A DNA stretch of 12,138 nt from DYIB01 sp049320945 (GTDB lineage Bacteria > Pseudomonadota > Gammaproteobacteria > Burkholderiales > Rhodocyclaceae), in contig JBMOQT010000095.1 in the NCBI GenBank assembly GCA_049320945.1, positions 1-12,138 on the forward strand, written 5' to 3'. Positions 1 to 7,074 of this stretch are shown here, one piece after another. Both the position numbers and the translations under genes were made by a program. The notes beneath the pieces were generated by a model. It was not told the DNA's origin, searched no databases, and saw nothing but the letters and a program-made list of their open reading frames with translations. The first letter of the stretch is position 1. Every line of letters starts with the position of its first letter.

Positions 1-135
1 GTGGTTGGGATGGTTGTCGCCGCTGATGCCGGCGAAGGCATAAACGTCATACTCGCTTACGGTGCGGGTGTAGCTGGTTTCCGTGCCGATGAGGGTAGAC
101 ACGGGGCCTTGATGAGGTTTGGTGAACTGCTGCAT
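1..135 (-). CDS. MaoC-type enoyl-CoA hydratase, N-terminal part only
   Basis: Only the first 45 codons are visible; the gene runs off the left edge. The ATG at 135-133 is preceded by a GGAG ribosome site about six bases upstream. Residues 19-45 carry the hot-dog-fold hydratase signature: YTRTVSEYDV, then FAGISGDNHPNH. Asp40 and His45 have the D-x4-H spacing of the catalytic dyad in R-specific enoyl-CoA hydratases (PhaJ/MaoC). Such enzymes add water to an enoyl-CoA in the cytoplasm. The start lies 22 bases after the stop of the GH88-like gene, so the two are probably one transcript. The substrate cannot be told from this fragment. Family assignment is fairly sure; the exact subfamily is open. 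Confidence 0.75.
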   Translation of the reverse strand, partial: MQQFTKPHQGPVSTLIGTETSYTRTVSEYDVYAFAGISGDNHPNH

Positions 136-157
136 TTCTCTCTCCGGAATCAGGAAA

Positions 158-1279
158 TCACACTCTCTCCGGCACGAAGCAGCCGTCGAGCGCCAGCAAC
201 GATTCGAACAGGAAGTAGTCGCCCCAGATGAGCTCGTGGTTGGTCGCCACCCCCAGGCGCTTGTTGAAGCAGCCGCCGGTGAGGATGCCCGGCTCGCGCC
301 GGTCGTCCGCGGAAACCGGCGTCAGGTAGCGCGACACCAGTTGTTCCACGGCAGCCTCGGCTGCCGCCCGGTAACGCTCGGCGCGCTCGGGAACGAGGCG
401 CGCCAGCTTGAGCAGTGCCGCGGCGGCGATGGCCGTCGCCGATGTGTCGCGGTTGGTGTCGGGGATGGCGGGATCGTCGAAGTCCCAGAACGCCACGTGG
501 TCGGCCGGCACGTGGTCGAGCCACCAGTCGGCCACGCGCGCCGCCGCGTCGCGGAATTCGGTCTCGCGCCAGGCCAGGGTCTGGGCCAGTCCCAGCATGC
601 CCCAGGCCTGGGCGCGCGCCCAGGTGCTGTCGTCGCGGATGCCCTTGTGGGTGTAGCGGCGCACCAGGCGGCCGTCGGCCGGATCGAAGGTCGCCGACTG
701 GCATACCGAGCCGTCGTCGCGCACGCACAGGGCGATGTGCCGGCGCACGTGGCGGCGTGCCATCTCGTCGCAGCCCAGCGTCGTGCCGTGGCTCAGCAGC
801 AGCGCCGCCGTTCCGGGCAGGGCATCGATGTTGGCCTCGTTCAGACCCACGTCGGAGGCCTCCTCCGCCTCCGTCCCGAGCGGGATCAGTTGCGCCGTGC
901 GGCTGTACATCTGCATCAGGCCGCGTGCGCCCTCGGCGGACAGCTCGCGCGCCACCGGGTCGGCGAACAGCTCGCTGCCCAGCTCGGCGCCGTACCAGAA
1001 CAGGAAGCCCTTGAACACCGACTTGGACGCCGCCCGCGGCCGCAGCCGCAGCGCCCAGGCGCGGGCCTGGTCGCGGTACCTCGCCTCCCCCGTGCGCAGT
1101 GCCGCCAGCCACAGCAGCCCGCACCAGAATCCTCCGGTCCAGTCACCGGCCGAGCTGCGCGTCCACTGTCCGGTTGCCGGATCGGCGTAGTGGGGGAAGC
1201 CCTCCCCCGGCCGGGAGAGCGTGGAATCGATGCGTGCCAGCATCCTGGCGACGGCTTGGTCCAACAATGCGCGTTTCAC
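158..1279 (-). CDS. Glycoside hydrolase family 88-like protein (unsaturated glucuronyl hydrolase fold)
   Basis: The protein has 373 residues, the usual length of unsaturated glucuronyl hydrolases, which hydrate the double bond of unsaturated uronic acids released by polysaccharide lyases. Family marks along an (alpha/alpha)6 barrel are DWTGGFW (46-52), NIDALPG (150-156), the STWARAQAWG block, WDFDDP, DTSATAIAA and a C-terminal LIWGDYF. Asp152 aligns with the general acid/base Asp149 of the Bacillus enzyme. The second active-site Asp (Asp88, in HDxGF) is not seen: the matching segment here reads SVFKGF (87-92). I chose the GTG start at 1279 because GAGGAGG stands nine bases upstream and the length fits; an ATG at 1357 would add 26 residues inside the promoter. 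No signal peptide is seen, so it is probably cytoplasmic. It is co-transcribed with the MaoC hydratase and divergent from the LysR gene. Family assignment is good; the actual reaction is uncertain. Confidence 0.75.
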   Translation of the reverse strand: MKRALLDQAVARMLARIDSTLSRPGEGFPHYADPATGQWTRSSAGDWTGGFWCGLLWLAALRTGEARYRDQARAWALRLRPRAASKSVFKGFLFWYGAELGSELFADPVARELSAEGARGLMQMYSRTAQLIPLGTEAEEASDVGLNEANIDALPGTAALLLSHGTTLGCDEMARRHVRRHIALCVRDDGSVCQSATFDPADGRLVRRYTHKGIRDDSTWARAQAWGMLGLAQTLAWRETEFRDAAARVADWWLDHVPADHVAFWDFDDPAIPDTNRDTSATAIAAAALLKLARLVPERAERYRAAAEAAVEQLVSRYLTPVSADDRREPGILTGGCFNKRLGVATNHELIWGDYFLFESLLALDGCFVPERV

Positions 1280-1288
1280 TGTGCTTTT

Positions 1289-1295
1289 CCTCCTC
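1289..1295 (-). promoter_or_regulatory. Ribosome binding site deciding a GTG start
   Basis: GAGGAGG on the minus strand lies nine bases before the GTG at 1279. It is the only strong ribosome site in the leader and favours the GTG over the ATG at 1357. Confidence 0.65.
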
Positions 1296-1325
1296 GATGG
1301 GGCACGATTTAGGCCATCGTAGGAG

Positions 1326-1353
1326 TTGCACTGTTGTGTGTCCAATATATAAT
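1326..1353 (+). promoter_or_regulatory. Probable promoter of the LysR gene
   Basis: A perfect -10 hexamer TATAAT (1348-1353) lies 16 bases after TTGCAC (1326-1331), a weak -35 box. Transcription would start near 1360, giving a leader of about 25 bases with no Shine-Dalgarno sequence before the ATG at 1384. The -10 box is overlapped by the left arm of the inverted repeat at 1341-1374, which would suit autoregulation by the LysR protein. This is a reading by eye, not a scored prediction. Confidence 0.4.
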
Positions 1354-1374
1354 TCATCGCATATTAATATTGGA
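1341..1374. promoter_or_regulatory. Inverted-repeat operator candidate between the LysR gene and the GH88 operon
   Basis: TCCAATAT (1341-1348) and ATATTGGA (1367-1374) form a perfect 8-base inverted repeat with an 18-base spacer. Inside it, 1361-1370 is a 10-base perfect palindrome, ATATTAATAT. It sits in the divergent promoter region where a LysR-type regulator normally binds. The left arm falls 61 bases upstream of the GH88 start codon. A related block stands before the ABC operon at 7135-7179. Confidence 0.5.
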
Positions 1375-1383
1375 TTTATATAT

Positions 1384-2310
1384 ATGGATCTGCGCCACCT
1401 GCGCTATTTCATCGCCGTCGCCGAGGACCTGAGCTTCACCCGCGCCGCCGAGCGCCTGCACATCGCCCAGCCGCCCCTGAGCCAGCAGATCCGCCAGCTG
1501 GAGGAGGAACTGGGCGTCACGTTGCTGCACCGTACCCGACGCCACGTGGAGCTGTCCGACGCCGGCCGCGTCTTCCTGGAGCAGGCGAAACAGATCATCC
1601 GCGCCACCGAGATGGCGGCGGTGCAGGCCCAGCGCGCCCAGCGCGGCGAAATCGGCAGGCTGGCGGTCGGCTTCTTCGAGCACATGTCCTACACCCTGCT
1701 GCCGCCGATCCTGCGCGCCTATCGCGAACGCTTTCCCTCGGTGGATGTGCAGCTGCGCTGGTTCCCCGTGATCAGCCAGGCCGACGCGCTGCTGCGGGGC
1801 GATGTGGACGTCTCCTTCATGCGGCCGGTGCCCCAGGAGGAAGTCATCCACCAGACGCTGCTCAGGGAGCCCTTCGTCCTGGCGGTGCCGGACAGCCATC
1901 CGTTGGCCAAGCGCCAGACCTTGTCCCTCAAGGAGTGTGCGGCCGAGCGTTTCATCATGTACGTGCCCCAGCTGGCGCCCGATTTCCATACCATGATCAT
2001 GCGCATGTGCGCGGCTTCCGGCTTCGTGCCGGACGTGGCGCTGGAAGTCGGTCAGGTGTACACCACCCTGGGGCTGGTCAGCTCGGGCGCCGGGCTGGCT
2101 TTCGTGCCCTCGTCCGTGCAGCAGCGGGTGCGCTTCGACCACGTGGTCTACAAGCCTATCCGCGGCCGCACGCCGAAAATCGAGGTGATGCTGGGCTGGG
2201 TCCAGCGCAACCCTTCGCCCCTGCTGACCGCCTTCGTGCAGACGGCGAAGGAAGTGGTGGCGAGCCTGCCTACAAGACGCAGCGAAGCCGCTTCTTGCGG
2301 CGTAGGCTAA
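1384..2310 (+). CDS. LysR-type transcriptional regulator
   Basis: This 308-residue protein begins with a LysR winged helix-turn-helix (residues 1-60): MDLRHLRYF, LSFTRAAERLHIAQPPLSQQIRQLE and LLHRTRRHVELSDAG. A linker helix and a periplasmic-binding-like effector domain (about 90-295) follow. The opening resembles the BenM/CatM/CatR group, whose members sense aromatic acids or muconates; that kinship is judged from the HTH only. The ATG at 1384 is chosen because the HTH starts there, although no ribosome site precedes it. Being divergent from the GH88-MaoC pair, it probably controls that pair and itself; a similar promoter block before the ABC operon suggests a second target. The last 13 residues (PTRRSEAASCGVG) look unlike the family and are encoded by a hairpin-rich stretch, so they may be a late 3' addition. 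Effector unknown. Confidence 0.9.
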   Translation: MDLRHLRYFIAVAEDLSFTRAAERLHIAQPPLSQQIRQLEEELGVTLLHRTRRHVELSDAGRVFLEQAKQIIRATEMAAVQAQRAQRGEIGRLAVGFFEHMSYTLLPPILRAYRERFPSVDVQLRWFPVISQADALLRGDVDVSFMRPVPQEEVIHQTLLREPFVLAVPDSHPLAKRQTLSLKECAAERFIMYVPQLAPDFHTMIMRMCAASGFVPDVALEVGQVYTTLGLVSSGAGLAFVPSSVQQRVRFDHVVYKPIRGRTPKIEVMLGWVQRNPSPLLTAFVQTAKEVVASLPTRRSEAASCGVG

Positions 2311-2342
2311 CCTGCGCAGCAGGTTAGGGCCGCGAAGCGGCC
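2278..2342. terminator. Three consecutive stem-loops at the end of the LysR gene
   Basis: Three hairpins with three-base loops follow one another: 2278-2299 (CGCA/TGCG outside, GAAG/CTTC inside, loop CCG), 2307-2327 (nine perfect pairs, loop GCA) and 2328-2342 (GGCCGC/GCGGCC, loop GAA). The second contains the LysR stop codon. None is followed by a T-run, so simple intrinsic termination is not shown. The position between two convergent genes suits a transcription barrier or mRNA-stabilising element; a REP-like repeat is another option. Confidence 0.45.
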
Positions 2343-2364
2343 GGCCGGAGCCAAATGACAACGG

Positions 2365-2402
2365 CGGAAGGAGGCCGCTTCCGGCCCCTTTCCGCCGCGG
2401 AA
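2365..2402. terminator. Two weaker stem-loops in the convergent gap
   Basis: CGGAAG (2365-2370) pairs with CTTCCG (2378-2383), and TTCCG (2390-2394) pairs with CGGAA (2398-2402). They lie just beyond the stop of the binding-protein gene (minus strand) and could end the ABC operon. There is no T-run on either strand, so support is weak. Confidence 0.25.
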
Positions 2403-2417
2403 GAACGCTCGCCGCGC

Positions 2418-3626
2418 TTACTTCTTCACGAGCGGGCAGCTGCCGTCCTCCATGGGACGGAAGGCTTCATTGGCGGGAACGGTGGCGAGCAGCTTGTAGA
2501 AATCCCCCGAGTACTTGGACTCGCTCGGCTTCTTCACCTCGAACAGGTACAGCGGGTGGATCTTGCGCCCGTCCGCCCGGATCGAGCCCTTGCCGAACAG
2601 CTTGTCCTCGGTGGGCATGGCCTTCATCTTGGCCACCACCTTGGCGCCGTCGGCATCGGATTTCAGCGCCGCCACCGCCTTCAGGTAGTGGGTGATGGCG
2701 GAGTAGACGCCGGCGTGGGCCATGGTGGGAAACTTGCCGCTGTTGGCCGCGGCGAACTCGCGCCCGAACTTGCGGCTGTCCTCGTTCATGTCCCAGTACC
2801 AGGTTTCGCTCAGGACCAGCCCCTGGGCGGCATTGAGGCCCAGCGCCTGCACGTCGCTTATGAACACCAGCAGGCCCGCGAGCTTCTGCCCGCCGGCGGT
2901 GATGCCGAATTCCGCCGCCTGCTTGACGGCGCTGATGGTGTCGCCGCCGGCATTGGCCAGCCCGACGATCTTCGCCTTGGACGCCTGGGCCTGGAGCAGG
3001 TAGGAGGAAAAGTCAGTGCCCGGGAAGGGATGGCGCACCTTGCCCAGCACCTTGCCGCCGTTCTTGACCACGACGCCTTCCGTATCGCGCTCCAGAGCGT
3101 GGCCGAAAGCATAGTCGGCGGTGATGAAGAACCAGGTGTCACCACCCGTCTTGACCACCGCCCTGCCGGTGCCGTTGGCCAGCGCCCAGGTGTCATAGGC
3201 CCAATGGATGGCGTTGGGCGTGCACGCGCGCCCCGTCAGGTCGGACGTGCCGCCGGCGGACACCAGCAGTACCTTGTTCTTCTCCTTCACCACTTCATTG
3301 ACCGCCAGGATCACCGACGAAGTGGGCACATCCACGATCACATCCACCTTGTCAACGTCGAACCAGCGGCGGGCAAGGCTGGCGCCCACGTCCGGCTTGT
3401 TCTGATGGTCAGCGGCGATCACCTCCACCTTCAAGCCGTGCTTCTCCGGAGCGAAGTCCTCGACCGCCTTCTTGGCGGCCCATACCGAGCCCGGTCCGGC
3501 GAGGCCGGCATAAACGCCGGTCTGGTCGTTGAGCACGCCGATGCGTATCACGCCGTCGCTGATCTCGGCCTGCGCCGCCCCCGCGGCCATCAGTCCCAGG
3601 CAAAGTGCCACATATCCCTTCCTCAT
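2418..3626 (-). CDS. ABC transporter periplasmic substrate-binding protein (LivK/HAAT type)
   Basis: The product has 402 residues with a Sec signal peptide: MRKG, a hydrophobic stretch, and a likely cut after AQA at residue 20; no lipobox is present. The mature part is a Peripla_BP_6 two-lobed binding fold, starting with IRIGVLNDQTGVYA and including ADYAFGHALE and the C-terminal HPLYLFEVKKP region. In this family the protein captures amino acids, aromatic acids or other carboxylates in the periplasm and delivers them to the permease. Two cysteines in the mature part (RACTP and the terminal GSCPLVKK) could form a disulfide. It is the last gene of the ABC operon, 32 bases after the LivM-type gene, with its own strong ribosome site (AGGAGGAG, 3633-3640). 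The Azoarcus evansii anthranilate operon also encodes such a protein, so 2-aminobenzoate or a related acid is a plausible ligand; this is inferred. Confidence 0.9.
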   Translation of the reverse strand: MRKGYVALCLGLMAAGAAQAEISDGVIRIGVLNDQTGVYAGLAGPGSVWAAKKAVEDFAPEKHGLKVEVIAADHQNKPDVGASLARRWFDVDKVDVIVDVPTSSVILAVNEVVKEKNKVLLVSAGGTSDLTGRACTPNAIHWAYDTWALANGTGRAVVKTGGDTWFFITADYAFGHALERDTEGVVVKNGGKVLGKVRHPFPGTDFSSYLLQAQASKAKIVGLANAGGDTISAVKQAAEFGITAGGQKLAGLLVFISDVQALGLNAAQGLVLSETWYWDMNEDSRKFGREFAAANSGKFPTMAHAGVYSAITHYLKAVAALKSDADGAKVVAKMKAMPTEDKLFGKGSIRADGRKIHPLYLFEVKKPSESKYSGDFYKLLATVPANEAFRPMEDGSCPLVKK

Positions 3627-3658
3627 TTCAGTCTCCTCCTAGTCGACACAGGAACCAC

Positions 3659-4675
3659 TCACGAAAAACCACCTTCCCTGACCAGGCCGCGCTCGCCGCC
3701 CGCGGACGCCTGCCCATGCACCGGCGCCGCAACGGGCTCGGACACACGCACGCCCACCATATTCCGGTACAGCGCGCCCAGCTCTCCTGCGATGCCGCGG
3801 CGGAACAGCAGCACGCAGACCACGAAGATGGCACCCATGATGACGGTGAGCAGCGAGCCCACCTTGTCCGCCAGGGCGTTCTGCAGCGTGACGATGACCG
3901 AGGCGCCGAGCACCGGGCCGAAGGCCGTCCCCATGCCCCCCAGCAGGGTCATGAGCACCACCTCGCCGGAGGTATGCCAATGGGCATCGGAGAGCGTGGC
4001 GAAGCGGAACACCAGGGTCTTTGTGGCGCCGGCCAGGCCCGCCAGGGCGGCGGACAGCACGAAGGCCAGCAGCTTGTAGCGATTGACGTCGTAGCCCAGG
4101 GAAATGGCCCGCGCCTCGTTCTCCCGGATGGCCTTGAGGATCTGGCCGAAGGGCGAATGAATGGTGCGGTGAATCAGCCAGAAGCCGAACACGAACACCG
4201 CCAGCACGAAGTAATACATGTTCAGGTCGGGCGCCAGATCGATGACGCCGAACAGCTTGCCGCGCGGCACGCCCTGCAGGCCGTCTTCGCCCCCGGTAAA
4301 GGGCGCCTGGAGAAACACGAAATACATCATCTGGGCGAGCGCCAGAGTGATCATGGCGAAGTAGATTCCCGAGCGGCGAATGGCCAGCGCCCCGAACACG
4401 AATCCCAGGGCGGCGGCCGCCGCCGTGGCGGCCGTCAACCCCAGTTCCGGCGGCAGACCCCATACCTTGATGGCGTGTCCCGCGGTGTAGCCGGCGGTGC
4501 CGAGAAACACCGCGTGGCCGAAGGACAGCAGCCCCGTGTAGCCGAGCAGCAGGTTGAAGGCGCAGGCAAACAGGGCGAAGCACAGCACCTTCATCACCAG
4601 CACCGGATAGACCACGAAAGGGGCGACGAGGCCGAGGATCAGCAGCGCGCCGTAGCCGAGATTGTTTCTGCTCAT
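3659..4675 (-). CDS. ABC transporter permease, LivM type
   Basis: The protein has 338 residues and is an inner-membrane BPD_transp_2 permease. Hydrophobic segments begin near residue 8. The family block LLLGYTGLLSFGHAVFLGTAGY spans 42-63, and the cytoplasmic coupling loop with IRENEARAISLGYDV lies at about 183-197, where the ATPases dock. GGMGTAFGPVLGA (247-259) is another conserved stretch. A polar, Ala/Gly-rich tail of about 35 residues follows the last membrane helix. The start lies seven bases after the stop of the LivH-type gene, so translation is probably coupled. It should pair with the LivH-type protein to form the channel of the importer. Confidence 0.92.
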   Translation of the reverse strand: MSRNNLGYGALLILGLVAPFVVYPVLVMKVLCFALFACAFNLLLGYTGLLSFGHAVFLGTAGYTAGHAIKVWGLPPELGLTAATAAAAALGFVFGALAIRRSGIYFAMITLALAQMMYFVFLQAPFTGGEDGLQGVPRGKLFGVIDLAPDLNMYYFVLAVFVFGFWLIHRTIHSPFGQILKAIRENEARAISLGYDVNRYKLLAFVLSAALAGLAGATKTLVFRFATLSDAHWHTSGEVVLMTLLGGMGTAFGPVLGASVIVTLQNALADKVGSLLTVIMGAIFVVCVLLFRRGIAGELGALYRNMVGVRVSEPVAAPVHGQASAGGERGLVREGGFS

Positions 4676-4682
4676 GCCGGTC

Positions 4683-5570
4683 TCACTTTTCCTTGCCGAA
4701 GAGCCCCGCCGGCCGCACCATCAGGACCAGGGCCATGATGACGAACACCACCGTCGCCGATACTTCCGGATAGAACACCTTGGCCAGGCCTTCGATCACG
4801 CCCAGTCCCAGGCCGGTCACGATGGCGCCGAGGATCGACCCCATGCCGCCGATCACTACCACGGCGAACACGACGATAATCAGGTTGGAGCCCATCAGCG
4901 GACTGACCTGGGCAGCCGGCGCCGCCAGCACGCCGGCGAGCCCGGCCAGGGCTACGCCGAAGCCGTAGGTCAGCATGACCATCAGCGGCACATTGATGCC
5001 GAACGCCTGGGTGAGCTTGGGGTTCTCGGTGGCGGCGCGCAGATAGGCGCCCAGCCGGGTCTTCTCGATCATGAACCAGGTGAGAAAGCACACGGTCAGC
5101 GAAGCCACGATCACCCAGGCGCGGTACACAGGCAGGAACATGAAGCCCAGGTTGAAGGTGCCGGCGAGCTCCGCCGGAATCGAATAGGGCTGGCCGGAGA
5201 CGCCGTACTCGTTGCGGAACAGCCCTTCGATGATCAACGCCAGGCCGAAGGTGAGCAGCAGGCCGTAGAGGTGGTCGAGCTTGTACAGCCATTGCAGCAG
5301 GGCGCGCTCCGACAGCAGGCCGAAGGCGCCCACCGCCAGGGGTGCGCCCAGCAGCGCCCACCAGTAGCTCAACCCCCAGTACTCCAGGCCCATCCATGCG
5401 AAGAACGCCCCCATCATGAACAGGGCGCCATGGGCGAAGTTGATGATGTTGAGCATGCCGAAGATCACCGCCAACCCCAGGCTGAGCATGGCGTAGAACG
5501 AGCCGTTCACCAGGCCGAGCATGAGCTGGCCCATGAGCGCCTGGACGGGAACGCCGAAAATCCCTGTCAT
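4683..5570 (-). CDS. ABC transporter permease, LivH type
   Basis: The protein has 295 residues with about eight hydrophobic segments and is an inner-membrane BPD_transp_2 permease. The N-terminal family block MLSLGLAVIFGMLNIINFAHG spans 28-48; the cytoplasmic loop RAATENPKLTQAFGINV (178-194) is the ATPase contact; GGMGSILGAI (241-250) is the conserved stretch before the last helices. It begins 12 bases after the LivF-type stop, with GGAGGGG just before the ATG. It should form the heterodimeric pore with the LivM-type protein. Substrate cannot be read from the permease. Confidence 0.92.
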   Translation of the reverse strand: MTGIFGVPVQALMGQLMLGLVNGSFYAMLSLGLAVIFGMLNIINFAHGALFMMGAFFAWMGLEYWGLSYWWALLGAPLAVGAFGLLSERALLQWLYKLDHLYGLLLTFGLALIIEGLFRNEYGVSGQPYSIPAELAGTFNLGFMFLPVYRAWVIVASLTVCFLTWFMIEKTRLGAYLRAATENPKLTQAFGINVPLMVMLTYGFGVALAGLAGVLAAPAAQVSPLMGSNLIIVVFAVVVIGGMGSILGAIVTGLGLGVIEGLAKVFYPEVSATVVFVIMALVLMVRPAGLFGKEK

Positions 5571-5582
5571 TGCCCCTCCCCT

Positions 5583-6293
5583 TCAAACCCCCAGGTATTC
5601 CTGGAGCAGATGCTGCTTCTGGTCGATTTCATGCCGATGGACTTCGGCCGCCACCTGCCCGTGCTCGACGATGTACATGCGGTCGGCCAGGGGCGCGGCG
5701 AAGCGGAAGTTCTGCTCCACCAGCAGGATGGTGTAGCCCTTGTCCTTGAGCTGCCGGACTACCTGGGCCAGCTTCTGCACGATCACCGGCGCCAGCCCCT
5801 CGGAGATCTCGTCCAGCAGCAGCAGCCGTGCCCCGCTGCGCAAGATGCGCGCCATGGCCAGCATCTGCTGCTCGCCGCCCGACAGGCGCGTGCCCTGGCT
5901 GGTGCGCCGCTCCCGCAGGTTGGGGAACATGGCGTAGATCTCCTCCAGCCCCATGCCGCCGCTGCCCGCCAGCGGCGGCAGGAGCAGGTTTTCCTCGCAC
6001 GACAGGCTGGCATAGATGCCCCGCTCCTCCGGGCAGTAGCCCACGCCCAGCCGGGCGATGCGGTGGGGCGCCAGGCCGATGGCCTCGCGCCCGTTGAGCA
6101 TGATCGAGCCGGTGCGCCTGCCGGTGAGCCCCAGAATGGCGCGCAAGGTGGTGGTGCGCCCGGCGCCGTTGCGCCCCAGCAGCGTGACGCACTCGCCGCG
6201 GTTTACCACGAAGTCCATGCCGTGCAGGATGTGGGATTCGCCGTAGAAGGCGTGCAAGTCGGTGACGCGCAGGTATTCTGTCGCCCTGACCAT
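5583..6293 (-). CDS. ABC transporter ATPase, LivF type, with Arg in place of the Walker A Lys
   Basis: The start at 6293 is chosen because GGAGG (6302-6306) lies eight bases upstream and the ATG follows the LivG-type stop by one base; an ATG at 6329 would overlap that gene. The protein then has 236 residues. Walker A reads GRNGAGRT (40-47), with Arg46 at the normally invariant Lys; the codon is CGC, confirmed in the bases. The Q-loop region reads GYCPEERGIY (85-94), with Glu at the usual Gln. The signature LSGGEQQ (137-143) and Walker B LLLLDE (157-162) are intact. The H-loop position is Gln194 (LVEQN), as in many LivF proteins. GYCPEERG and GAGR may mark a known LivF subgroup, from memory only. 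It should act as a heterodimer with the LivG-type ATPase. Confidence 0.9.
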   Translation of the reverse strand: MVRATEYLRVTDLHAFYGESHILHGMDFVVNRGECVTLLGRNGAGRTTTLRAILGLTGRRTGSIMLNGREAIGLAPHRIARLGVGYCPEERGIYASLSCEENLLLPPLAGSGGMGLEEIYAMFPNLRERRTSQGTRLSGGEQQMLAMARILRSGARLLLLDEISEGLAPVIVQKLAQVVRQLKDKGYTILLVEQNFRFAAPLADRMYIVEHGQVAAEVHRHEIDQKQHLLQEYLGV

Positions 6294-6294
6294 G

Positions 6295-7074
6295 TCAGTG
6301 TCCTCCCGGTGCCGCCAGCTCGGTCGCAACGCTACCCATGTAGGCTTCGATCACGTCCGCGTTTGCCGCCACCTCGTCGTAGCTGCCCTCCGCCAGCACG
6401 GCGCCGTGCGCCAGCACCGTGATGGTGTCGGAGATGCCGGCCACGACCTTCATGTTGTGCTCGACCATCAGGATGCTGCGGTTGGCCGACACCTTCTTGA
6501 TGAGCTGCATGACCCGGTCCACGTCCTCGTGGCCCATGCCCTGGGTCGGCTCGTCCAGAAGCATCAGCTCAGGGTCCAGGGCCAGCGTGGTGGCGATCTC
6601 GAGGGCGCGCTTGCGGCCGTAGGGCATCTCGACCGTAATCATGTGGGCAAACTCCTCCAGGCCGACATAGCCGAGCAGTTCCATGGCCCGCTCGTTGAGC
6701 ACGCCCAGCATCTTCTGCGGCCGCCAGAAATGGAAGGAGACGCCCAGCTTGCGCTGCAGCGCGATGCGCACGTTGTCCAGCACCGTCAGGTGCGGAAACA
6801 CCGCCGAGATCTGAAACGACCGGACGACGCCCCGCCGCGCGATCTGGGCCGGCCTCTCCGTGGTGATGTCGGCGCCGTTGAAGCGGATGGTGCCACGCGT
6901 CGGTTCCAGGAACTTGGTGAGGAGATTGAAGCAGGTGGTCTTGCCGGCGCCGTTGGGACCGATCAGCGCGTGGATGTGGCCGCGCCGCACGCGTAGGTCC
7001 ACATCATTGACCGCGACAAAGCCCTTGAACTCTTTCCGCAGCCCTGCGGTTTCAAGAATGAAGTCGTCGGCCAT
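6295..7074 (-). CDS. ABC transporter ATPase, LivG type, first gene of the importer operon
   Basis: The protein has 259 residues. Walker A GPNGAGKT (39-46) is canonical, Gln88 lies in the Q-loop (RSFQ), Walker B LMLLDE spans 170-175, and the switch His206 is present (MVEHN). The signature motif is unusual: MPYGRKR (150-156) instead of LSxGQ; HAAT LivG proteins often have a Tyr there, but the Arg at the Gln position is a further change. The C-terminal extension after about 230 is typical of LivG. The ribosome site is weak: GAGG lies only two bases before the ATG, and a six-codon reading frame (7099-7079) stops four bases upstream, so translation might be coupled to it. Its promoter region carries a block shared with the GH88 operon. 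Confidence 0.92.
   Translation of the reverse strand: MADDFILETAGLRKEFKGFVAVNDVDLRVRRGHIHALIGPNGAGKTTCFNLLTKFLEPTRGTIRFNGADITTERPAQIARRGVVRSFQISAVFPHLTVLDNVRIALQRKLGVSFHFWRPQKMLGVLNERAMELLGYVGLEEFAHMITVEMPYGRKRALEIATTLALDPELMLLDEPTQGMGHEDVDRVMQLIKKVSANRSILMVEHNMKVVAGISDTITVLAHGAVLAEGSYDEVAANADVIEAYMGSVATELAAPGGH

Noticed and set aside
1..231. Plus-strand frame at the left edge
   Set aside because: The minus strand of the same segment encodes a MaoC hydratase start with its ribosome site and catalytic dyad, which explains the conserved sequence better.
119..1312. Plus-strand open frame opposite the GH88-like gene
   Set aside because: Antisense shadow with Arg/Gly/Ala/His bias; the minus-strand frame carries the GH88 motifs.
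2355..4079. Long plus-strand open frame opposite the binding-protein and LivM-type genes
   Set aside because: It is an antisense shadow: composition is His/Gln/Arg/Gly-rich without any domain, while the minus strand encodes clear transporter families with ribosome sites.
4662..6422. Long plus-strand open frame (over 580 codons) opposite the LivH and LivF genes
   Set aside because: Low-complexity His/Gln/Arg-rich translation, no recognisable motif, fully antisense to conserved genes; a common effect of GC-rich codon use.
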